Positions 20,237 through 28,880 of a stretch of 31,814 bases of DNA are shown here, piece by piece (the first letter of the stretch is position 1; each line of letters begins with the position of its first letter). Below the pieces are notes generated by a model. The model ran no database searches, was not told the origin of the DNA, and saw nothing but the letters and a program-made list of their open reading frames with translations. The stretch spans positions 1 through 31,814 of the forward strand of contig JANBPU010000184.1 of assembly GCA_027575805.1 (NCBI GenBank). The letters run 5' to 3'. Origin of the DNA: Mycoemilia scoparia (taxonomy: Eukaryota > Kickxellomycota > Kickxellomycetes > Kickxellales > Kickxellaceae). Made by a program: the position numbers and the translations under genes.

Positions 20237-20634
20237 ACATAACCATTGAAAGCTCAAATTTATGATATAATACTGGTTCCCACAAGACACAAAAATGGCT
20301 TTAACTTCTGATAAAGCAACTTGTAAGGTATAAATCTATATCGGTACTAGATGTTTTAAAGGTGGATGATAATTTCAATTTATCCTAAATTGGTCAAAAA
20401 GCAAGCCTCCGCAATAATCCCAAAGATTCTGAATTCAGGTTTCTAGCTATCCAACTACTACAACTATGATTACAAATCTAACTAATAATTTTATATCTTA
20501 CAATAAAGTGGCTCTATACAGAACCCAAGTATTTTATCAACCCCACTTAATAATGAAACAATACAAACCCAATATTAGACAGTGAATTCCCAATTTTCCA
20601 TTATTGTTAACACATAAATCTATCTAAATATAGT

Positions 20635-21816
20635 CTAGAAACGACGAATTAGTGGTCTAATCTTATACCAATAATATGCTAGCCCAGCAGCAGCACCTCC
20701 AAGATGTCCGGCGTTATCAATTCTACTATTGGAACTAGTAGCCGATCTATACAAGTCGAATCCCACAAATCCAACTACTGCCGCCCAAGCTGGCATCGGC
20801 ACCACAAAGAATATCAAAAACGTAGCCTTGGGATTCATACATGCAAACAATACCGTCATACTAGTAATAGCACCAGACGCACCAACCGATTGAGATCTCA
20901 ATTGCGATAAACGTTCAGTAGGGGTCTTGAATATTCGTTGCGCAATAATTCCATGATAAACCAGTGATCCCAACGAAGCTACAATCGAAGATCCCATATA
21001 GAATCCCAAAAACCTCCTTGGCCCTAGTACGGAAATTATGGATGCACCGAAACTGTGAAGTACCATCATGTTTACTAGGAGGTGCATCATGTCAATGTGA
21101 CTGAATGCAGCAGTAAGGGTGGTCCATACTCGTCCAGACATGAAATTGCTGACTGAAGATGAAAAATTTCGGTTCATCCAGGCTATCATTCGAGTATCTT
21201 TGAAGGATTGGACTTTGCCGATAGCGAATTTCCAGCCGATAAATACCAAGACATTGGTGCCGATTATTCCGTAGATTACGGTGTTTGGGGATAGGTTATC
21301 TAGGAATGAAAAGAAGCTACGGCGTTGTTGCTGGTATTTGTTATGTCTGTCCCATCTATCCCAATGTCCATAGTTCCTTTTTGATCCACTGCTACTCTGG
21401 CTGTGGTTGGTATTGTTAAATATGGATTTTGAGTTTAGGTATTTTTTAAATAGTCTTTTTGAGGTTTGCAGGGTCGTACTATTGTCTTTTGGCATCAGTG
21501 TTGAATAAAAGCAATTGGATTTGAAAAGCACAGGCTGATATCCCCTTCCTTCTCTACTTTGGCTTGATATAGAGTTAAAAAAGTATTTGCCAATACTCTT
21601 GGTTGATTTTATACTTGTACTAATACTACGAATATTACCACTACCCTGTCTGAAAAGGTTATGTTGGCAGGATACCATCATTGTGCTTGGTTTTGTGGTT
21701 GCCGCTGCTGTGGTTGCAAACGCATATTGGGTTTTTGAAATCAGTTGATTCAAAGCTTGACCATTTAAATTAGTCATCAGCTTTTGACAAAAAGGGCCTC
21801 CACTCAACAGAGACAT
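20635..21816 (-). CDS. Mitochondrial rhomboid protease (PARL/Pcp1 type)
   Basis: A 393-aa intramembrane serine protease. The N-terminal 150 residues or so are rich in Ser, Arg, Lys and Thr and nearly lack acidic residues at the start (MSLLSGGPFCQKLM), as expected for a mitochondrial presequence. The rhomboid core follows: a first helix VIYGIIGTNVLVFIGW, HIDMMHLLVNMMVLHSFG with the conserved HxxxN, the catalytic serine in GASGA (S314), and the catalytic histidine in NAGHLGGAAAG (H371). Known relatives, PARL in animals and Pcp1/Rbd1 in yeast, cleave inner-membrane proteins such as PINK1, Mgm1 and Ccp1. The frame extends upstream to TTG 21891, but the first ATG is 21816. No intron is seen. The Ser-His dyad is intact, so it should be active. 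Confidence 0.93.
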   Translation of the reverse strand: MSLLSGGPFCQKLMTNLNGQALNQLISKTQYAFATTAAATTKPSTMMVSCQHNLFRQGSGNIRSISTSIKSTKSIGKYFFNSISSQSREGRGYQPVLFKSNCFYSTLMPKDNSTTLQTSKRLFKKYLNSKSIFNNTNHSQSSSGSKRNYGHWDRWDRHNKYQQQRRSFFSFLDNLSPNTVIYGIIGTNVLVFIGWKFAIGKVQSFKDTRMIAWMNRNFSSSVSNFMSGRVWTTLTAAFSHIDMMHLLVNMMVLHSFGASIISVLGPRRFLGFYMGSSIVASLGSLVYHGIIAQRIFKTPTERLSQLRSQSVGASGAITSMTVLFACMNPKATFLIFFVVPMPAWAAVVGFVGFDLYRSATSSNSRIDNAGHLGGAAAGLAYYWYKIRPLIRRF

Positions 21817-21992
21817 TTTATTTGTCAGTTCGAAATTCAAGGTAATAATAAATATAGTGATAGAACGGCTAACATAAAATTTAAAAGTCAAGGTTGAAAA
21901 ATATCCAATCTTCTATCACCATTAAAAGTGAGGCATCCCTTATAGTGTGGTTCTATGATTATTCAAAGCTTGGCATAGCAGGATCAAAGAAA

Positions 21993-22009
21993 GCTTGATC
22001 AGATCAAGC
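21993..22009. promoter_or_regulatory. Perfect 17-bp palindrome upstream of the rhomboid gene
   Basis: GCTTGATC, a central A, then GATCAAGC. It sits about 180 bp upstream of the rhomboid start, so it could be a dimeric transcription-factor site. This rests on symmetry alone. Confidence 0.3.
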
Positions 22010-22152
22010 CATTGAGGTGTTGGATTTTGTATCTAGTCGAATTTCACTACAGATTAGCCATACACAATGGCTGTGGGTGGATCCTAGAAAATACACGATA
22101 AATTTGAATAGCAATTTTTAATGATTGAAAAAGTTCTGGTGGATGTTAAATG

Positions 22153-22275
22153 TATATGGGCAATTATTTTTGAAGTGTAAATATTTACTAGTAAAGCCGG
22201 ACATCCATTTGGCTGTGATTGTCCCTATAATCATTGGTCACCAAAATTTACCCTTCAAAAATTACTATCCATATA
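22153..22275 (+). mobile_element. MITE-like element, copy C
   Basis: A 123-bp element. The left end TATATGGGCAATTATTTTTG and the right end CAAAAATTACTATCCATATA form imperfect terminal inverted repeats of about 30 bp. The core includes TTTACTAGTAAAGCCGG and ACATCCATTTGGCTGTGATT. It closely matches copy D at 27894. No coding capacity. Confidence 0.8.
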
Positions 22276-22437
22276 TTGTTCCAACACTTATCAAAAGATT
22301 ATGTACAAAAAATTCGTTCATCAATGAATTTGTTCAATACAAAATTTGTGGCTATATTAATGTTAATTGTAACTAAAAGGAAGTTGAAAAGGGGGAGGGG
22401 ATAGAAATTTCAATACCTAGCCTTGAGCCTTAAATAC

Positions 22438-24575
22438 TCAACTATCAATATGACTGTTATTATGCTTCCTATGGTAATAAGTGTCTTTGATGGAATAAAT
22501 ATAATTCAAAATGAAATGCTCTTGAAGACTCCGCGAACCAAAGTTCAATTGAATTGCACAGTTTGGATCTTCAGATGCAGTAAAATTAACTTCTGGTCCA
22601 TTAACGTGACATTCTCTCATAACTATAGGTTTATCAGGAACTCCACCCAGTGTAGTGTTTCTGACCATCCAAAATTCTTGATCGTGGTGCACATATCCCA
22701 ATGCTTGTGGAGAATAATGTGGAACAATGTCTGCATTGTTAACCAGACGATGTGCGGCTATCCCCATTCGATTAAAGTCGGTGGCAAAGTCAAAGTCACC
22801 AACACGGGGCTCGCCGTATGTGTATAGCTTTAGTCGGCCACGAATTTCGGGGAACACAGTAAAAAGTTCACGGGTACAAAGAGCAGTGATAGCACCACCT
22901 AGTGAGTGTCCGGTCAATACAACAGAATACTCAGGGTATTTTTCAATTAAGCTGGGGAGAACGCGGTAAATGTGGGGTTTACTAGAAGCATAGCCTCGAC
23001 CATAGCCAATATGTGCTTTTCCTTCACTACCAAAGACTTTTCTGAAGATCATCTGCATGATTGCTTCGGTATCCATAATCATCTGGAATATATTTTCTGT
23101 TCCCTTGGCTGCAATGATGATTTCTTTACGAAGGTCGTTGGTTGCAACGAATCCTTGGGATGGTGGAATGAATTCGTTCCATTGTGTATGAACAGTTGTG
23201 TGTTTTATAACTGGGAGCAGGCAGTGGTTACAGGTCCAGTTCTTGATAACATCGCCATCTTGATATGCTGCTGCTGCATAGCTAAAAAAGGGCAATTGTA
23301 AATAGATTCAGGTAAGAGACTCGTGTATCGTGAAAATAGTGCCAAGATGTTTATTCATTACACTTACTGAGCATATAGGAGGAAATCCTCCATCTGTGGA
23401 TCGTCATAAATCCATTCAGTCTCATTAATTTTTGGATCAGTAGGTATAGGTTTGATCAACGTCTCCAAGATGTCAAAAGTATTGGCAGCACCACTTCTCA
23501 ATATACCAAAAAAGTCGAAGCTATTATCCTTTTCTTCTTTTTCCTCGACCTTCTGTTTATCAAAAATATCCCACAGATTTATACTCAAGTCTTCGTTACC
23601 ATTCGAAGGAACTTCTAAACTGGGATGAAGTGGTTTTTCTTCTTTAATTATATTTTCATTTACACCTTCGGATTCGAGCTCTTTCTCGTCTTCTACGCCA
23701 TATAGTCCTTTTATGTTTTCTTCTGGACCAACAAATAAATCCCACACATTAATAAAATCGGATTTAAGTGCATCAGCAAAGACAATTTCTGTGTATGTTG
23801 GCGATGGTGCGTGTGTGGGAGATGATTCTGGAATAGGAGTTGGTGTTTTTCCCCAGAGCCTGTCCCATAGTGATAATTTTTTAGTGCTAATAGGTACCAG
23901 AGGAGGTTTAGAGCTGCTGTTTTTTAAATTGAATGGCCAGAAGTTGAGATGTTTGTGTTTTTGCTTTGGAGACTTTCCTAGTAGTTTTCCCAATAGGGAT
24001 AGCTTTTCTGTGTCAGTTGGAGGCGAAGGTGTGGGGGTAGATGTCGCTGTAGAGGTATTAGAAGGAGTAACTGGCTCAGGTTCATTCTTATACCATTTGA
24101 ATGGGAGTAAATTTAAAAGTTTGTGTCTTTGACTTGGCTTTATCCTTGAAATTTTTTCAAACAGAGATTGTTTTGGCGTGGCAGTAGGTGATGGATTTGG
24201 AGCTGATGCTGATGTCAGTGTTGATGTGGAAGTAGGAGCAGCTCTAGTTTCCAGTTTATCTCTAAACAACTTGAACGGCAAGAAATCAAGTAAAGGTGCT
24301 CTCTTGTTCAGTGGTTCATCTCTGGGTACATTTCTGGGGCCAGCCATATCATAATCCAAGCCCTCTTCCAGGATTTCTATACATTGCACTGCTAACCCAA
24401 GAATAAGGGCAACAGTGAGCATACTTATTATATAAAGTCTTCCGTACTCATTTCCTTTTCCTTTAAATCCCTATTCAGCCAAAACATGTTGATTTAGAGG
24501 CATTACATAGAATTTAGTATTACACTAACTAGGTGTTTATTTTGAGCTAGCTTTCAAATTACTTACCAACTTCAT
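22438..24575 (-). CDS. Secreted class 3 lipase A with repeat-expanded Kex2-processed N-terminus (three exons)
   Basis: Predicted exons are 24575-24567 (9 nt, Met-Lys-Leu, donor GTAAGT), 24470-23368 and 23281-22438, giving 651 aa. A signal peptide ends near LAVQC (residue 33), and a Kex2-type site LNKR ends at residue 60. Three repeats of 40-57 residues follow (61-117, 118-173, 174-213), each opening with L(L/N)(D/N/F)xxPF and running into Ser/Thr/Pro linkers, then WDxF motifs. The lipase-3 fold starts near 365 (FLLYAHYAAAYQ). The oxyanion strand is AAKGTE, the nucleophile S497 sits in TGHSLGGA, D555 in NADIVPH and H626 in LQEHFILNY, the triad arrangement of Rhizomucor miehei lipase. It likely hydrolyses glycerides or related esters outside the cell. 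A TATA-like box lies at 24732-24744, about 160 bp before the ATG. It is a tandem paralogue of lipase B. The second intron, if retained, gives a stop directly after LLYAQ. Confidence 0.88.
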
Positions 24576-25839
24576 TATACTCTATTATGATTTCCTTCTC
24601 TCTCTTTTGTTTAACCAGCAGTATATTTATACTAAAAACTCAAAAAGACAAGCAGAGAAAACTTGGTGGTTTTTATCGATGGTATAAAACAAAGTCGACT
24701 ATTTTTTTCTCTGGTAAGGTTGCTACAGCTCTTTTTTATATATACACTTTCTTAGATCTACAAAACAAAAGCCATGCGGGGTATTAATTTAGCCCGGTCA
24801 AGTAATGTAACTGCTCTCTTTTTGTCTACTTTTAATCTTTCAAAGATGCACGTGTGTTATTGAGGCTTATGTATATAACCACTTATTAAGAAGTGCCGTA
24901 TAAAATAGACATATATGCTAAAGGTGGCAGCGAAAAGGAAAGTCTGAATTTGATAAAATATAAATTACTAAGCTTTACTCTATATAGACATTTCAAAAAT
25001 TAAATGACACCATGCGGCACACACACAGAGAGTTAAATACCCTAATTATGTATCACTTAATATAACATCAAGTAATGAAAGATTGTTGACCTTAACGAGA
25101 CTCTAATTGTTATCTTTAATTCTAGAACCACGCAAAACTCATTTCAAGAAAAATACATTGTATATATGTAAAACAATATCAAACTTTTACACATCAAATC
25201 CCATCAATAAGTTTAGAATAATCAGTGTTTTGTTTTCAAACTCGTATTAATTCCAAAGGAAGGCCAACAATTCAGTAGAGATTATATACTGGAATGTAGT
25301 GCATATTCAGGTGGCGCACATCGAATCTTCCAGAATGCATAAATGTGCCGTTATTTTAGGTTTATAGAAGCCACGCAAGAATAGCTAGAGATTTAAAGAT
25401 CGATTCTTCTAGATATTTGTTGTCCAAAAGGAATAATAAACCAAGATTTGGCAGTGTCTTGGAATACATTTATATCTAAGGATCTAATGGCCGGCTGAGG
25501 ATGTTTGAAAAGCCTTTCTGCCTATTTGTCTAGTTCATGATAGTATACTGATATGTAAAGTCAAGATCCACTTTTGATCATGGGTATTGCAGCTTTATTT
25601 GGAGTAACAAAAGAGTTTATGTAGTATTATAAATTATTATTAATAAAATTATTGCATCTTTATTAATGACAAACATATAAATTAATTTCTGGGGCATATT
25701 TACCAGGCTCTCTCTATCAAAAGGGAACCAAATGGTACCTTGACCAACACTTCCTGCAAAATCAGGCCATATGCAGCAATTCATTTTTGCTGGAGTTTCA
25801 CTAATTCCTGCCTAGTAATCCAGGAATCAACCTAAAGCC
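24576..25839. other. Intergenic region between the two lipase genes
   Basis: 1.26 kb without a supportable gene. It contains the lipase A promoter (TATA-like sequence at 24732-24744 read on the minus strand) and, toward 25840, the 3' flank of lipase B. I saw no MITE copy here. Confidence 0.5.
24732..24744 (-). promoter_or_regulatory. TATA-like box of lipase A
   Basis: The minus strand reads TATATATAAAAAA about 160 bp upstream of the micro-exon ATG. A similar box stands in the matching place for lipase B, which supports the predicted starts. Confidence 0.45.
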
Positions 25840-27484
25840 CTACTTTCTATCATGCTTCCTGTGATAATAAAGCTCTTTAATGGCATATATATAGTTCAAG
25901 ATAAAGTGGTCTTGAATAGTACGCGAACCAAAGTTCAGTTGGATTGCACAATTAGGATCTTCGACAGCAGTAAAGTTGGTTTCAGGGCCATGAAGCGTGC
26001 ATTCCTTTAGCGCAATAGCCTTACCAGGGATCCCACCTTGGGTAGTATTTCTAACCATCCAGTATTCCCTATCGTGGTGCACATATCCCAATGCCTGGAC
26101 ATGGTAGTGGGGAACAACATCTTGGTTATGAACAATACGGTGTGAGGGAATTTGCATTCTATTGAAATCAGTGGCGAAATCTTTATCACCGAGACGAGGT
26201 TCACCATATGTGTACAATCTAAGTTTATCACGGATCCCTGGGTATACGGTAAATAGTTCGCGAGCGCCGAGAGCAGCAATTGCACCACCAAGGGAATGGC
26301 CAGTTAGTACAACCGAATAGTCCGGATACTTTTCCAATAGACCAGGAAGCACACTGTAAATATAAGGTTTGCTGGATTCATAGCCTCGGCCAAAGCCAGT
26401 ATGAACCTCTCCCTTACTGCCAAAGACCTTTCTAAAGATCATCTGCATGATTGCTTCGGTATCCATAACCATCTGGAATATATTTTCTGTTCCCTTGGCT
26501 GCAATGATGATTTCTTTACGAAGATCGTTGGTTGCAACGAATCCTTGGGATGGTGGAATGAATTCGTTCCATTGTGTATGAACAGTTGTGTGTTTTATAA
26601 CTGGGAGCAGGCAGTGGTTACAGGTCCAGTTCTTGATAACATCGCCGCCTTGATATGCTGCTGCTGCATAGCTAAAAAAAGGGCAATTGTAAATAGATTC
26701 AAGCATGAGCCTCCTATATCGTGAAAATAGCACCAAGATGCTTATTCTTTACACTTACTGAGCATATAGGAGGAAATCCTCCATCTGTGGATCGTCATAA
26801 ATCCACTGTGTGGCATTGACTTTAGGATCACAAGCTGGATCCTTTATGAGCGAGCTCAACATATCAAAAGTATTGGCAGCACCACTCTTCAAGATACCAA
26901 AAAAGTCGAAGCTATCGTCTTCCTTTTTCTTTTCCTTAACCTTATCTTTATCAAAGACGTCCCACAGATTTCCAAACAAACTTTCGCTATAGCTGCTTTT
27001 AGCTGCATGGCTGGGATGGGCACTTTTTTTATCTTCATCCTCATCCTCATCTTTTTCTTTTTTATCATCGTCTGAACCAGTAAACAAGTCCCAAATATTA
27101 ACTACATCTGACTGAATCGCATCAATAAAACCGACCTCTGTATGGGTGGCGGTCGGTGTTGGAGTTGGAGTTGATGACGATTTATCGTCAGAAGACCCAA
27201 ATGGCCAGAAGTCGAAAAATGGCTCACGCTTATTTAAAGACCCAACCCTATTTTGCACCAAGTTTTCTTCAAAGGCAGCCATTCTACATTGAACTGATGA
27301 TGACCCCAGTGCAAGGACAAGAGCAGCGACTCCTAGAAGATGCAGCCTACCAGAGCTATTTCCATATCCTACAGACTTGCGTTTAGCAAATTGTCGTTCT
27401 TATTATTCCATTTCAAACATTCAATATCATATAAATTATAAGTGAATCATAGGCTATTTTGATAAAGATACTTACTACCATCAT
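25840..27484 (-). CDS. Secreted class 3 lipase B, shorter paralogue (three exons)
   Basis: Predicted exons are 27484-27476 (9 nt, Met-Met-Val, donor GTAAGT), 27375-26759 and 26671-25840, giving 485 aa. The acceptor CGCAAG before TCT GTA is the one that keeps frame; the nearer TGTAG does not. The signal peptide ends near SSVQC at residue 33, exactly as in lipase A, and a Kex2-type LNKR ends at residue 53. Only one FWPF unit follows, then an Asp/Glu/Lys-rich segment and the WDLF/WDVFD motifs shared with A. The catalytic domain has S335 in TGHSLGGA, D393 in HNQDVVPH and H464 in IQDHFILNY, in the same spacing as A. The missing repeats explain the 166-residue difference. The TATA-like sequence is at 27611-27623. 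The second intron and flanking exon sequence are almost identical to those of A. Confidence 0.88.
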
Positions 27485-27610
27485 ATTTTAGCTATCTATA
27501 TTTCCAAATCAAATAAATTTATAAGAGATGATAAAAGTTGTAAAGAAAATGTAGATTGATTTATAAAAAATGAAATTGTACGACCTCTTGTCACAACCAA
27601 GCTCCATTTC

Positions 27611-27623
27611 TTTTTAATATATA
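27611..27623 (-). promoter_or_regulatory. TATA-like box of lipase B
   Basis: The minus strand reads TATATATTAAAAA about 130 bp upstream of the micro-exon ATG, the counterpart of the lipase A box. Confidence 0.45.
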
Positions 27624-27893
27624 CCTGCAGCACTGCACTTAACAAACCTGTGCTTTTAGCCCAATGTTTGTATCTTGCAATGCAATAGGCATTATTTTTT
27701 TGAATTCCATTGAACATAATATTGTTGACAACTACGTGGATAACTATTGACATCTAAAAGAAAATTTGGATACTGCGAAAAAAAATAAAAACATTGGTAT
27801 TGCTATGACATTTTTTGCTTTCTTTGTTCAATTCAAGAAACATATTCAACTCCATTCAAATTAAGAAAAAACAGTTTAAAGCTAATCATAGTG

Positions 27894-28014
27894 TATGGAT
27901 CATAATTTTTGAAGGGTGAAAGTTTACTAGTAAAACTGGACATCCATTCGGCTGTGATTGCGCCTATAATCATTGGTCACCAAAATTCATCCTTCAAAAA
28001 TTATTACCCATATA
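27894..28014 (+). mobile_element. MITE-like element, copy D
   Basis: About 121 bp. The left end holds CATAATTTTTGAAGGGTGAA and the right end TTCATCCTTCAAAAATTATT followed by ACCCATATATA, near-complementary terminal inverted repeats. The core ACTGGACATCCATTCGGCTG is almost the same as copy C. No ORF. Confidence 0.8.
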
Positions 28015-28880
28015 TATAAGCCTAATGCTTTAAAACCTTTGTTTTCACTTATTTTAAAATTGATTGCTGAAAAAACCCATGTTCATTTAAAAACCAAAAA
28101 ATTCCAAGATGTTATTTGGTTGGCATTATGCATCATAATACATATACTTGTGGCGCGTATTAACTCCTTTGAAGTGCATGTACAACTGGCTTAAATGCAT
28201 AGGTAATATGCACTAGTAGCATATACACCAAACACCCAAACTTTTGGTTATTGATCAGCCAACAGGAATCACAATCTTGATCAGACAGTAACCAGGAATC
28301 ACCTTTGAAATTCAAATATGAATTGTGGGGCTTTTCACAGAAATAGTTTCACGTTTATTTTGCTTTCATCCTAATGTACAAATATATAATGCAAATACAT
28401 GAAGCCAGAGATCGACCCCAGAACATTGCCACCACCTGATTTCAATTTGGAGCAACAAAGAAGCTGTTATTGTATTATACTGGTTATTTCAAATTTCATT
28501 TCACAATTTTTTCTTTCTCCCAAGGCAGTAAGCATCGTGATCATAACAGTGATCAGTAAAGACATCCCAAGTTTACTATAGTCATATATGTATAATAAAC
28601 CTCCACGTTTGAAAACTCACCCATTTCGCTTTTCATCACTCACAAACTTCTTTAAACAAAAAAAACACAACTACTTCTCATGGTCACATAGAATATTAAA
28701 GACAGTAATTACGTTATTCAAATAAAAGAACAGAGATCCTGTGTGTGTACAGCGGAGAATGAAAGGAAGAGAACTAAGCATTACGGTACTTTTTTTCTTT
28801 AAAACGAATCTGAGATTGAGAAAGAGCGCTATACAGGTAAAGTAGATTCCTGGCACGATCTATTTATTTATCTTTCACTA

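Larger units (their letters stand above)
19533..20634. other. Intergenic region between the MFS and rhomboid genes, with simple repeats
   Basis: This 1.1 kb contains the MFS promoter region and the rhomboid 3' flank. It has CTG/CTGCTG-type triplets near 19706-19730, a pentanucleotide run of CTTAC/CTTGC units at 20002-20031, and an ACTCTC hexanucleotide run at about 20215-20236. No gene is recognised. Confidence 0.55.
21817..22437. other. Intergenic region upstream of the rhomboid gene, with palindrome and MITE
   Basis: This spacer holds a perfect 17-bp palindrome at 21993-22009 and a MITE-like element at 22153-22275. The remainder is AT-rich and holds the lipase A 3' flank. Confidence 0.6.
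27485..28880. other. Intergenic region between lipase B and the PCID2-like gene
   Basis: 1.4 kb of AT-rich sequence with the lipase B TATA-like box, one MITE copy (27894-28014), a pair of CAGGAATCAC direct repeats at 28263-28272 and 28293-28302, and GATCAG words around them. An AATAAA-like signal on the minus strand lies just past the PCID2-like stop (28863-28870). No gene is recognised. Confidence 0.5.

Noticed and set aside
24420..24422. ATG 24422 as the start of lipase A
   Set aside because: The frame continues upstream to an acceptor, and the homologous upstream residues in lipase B support the micro-exon start at 24575.
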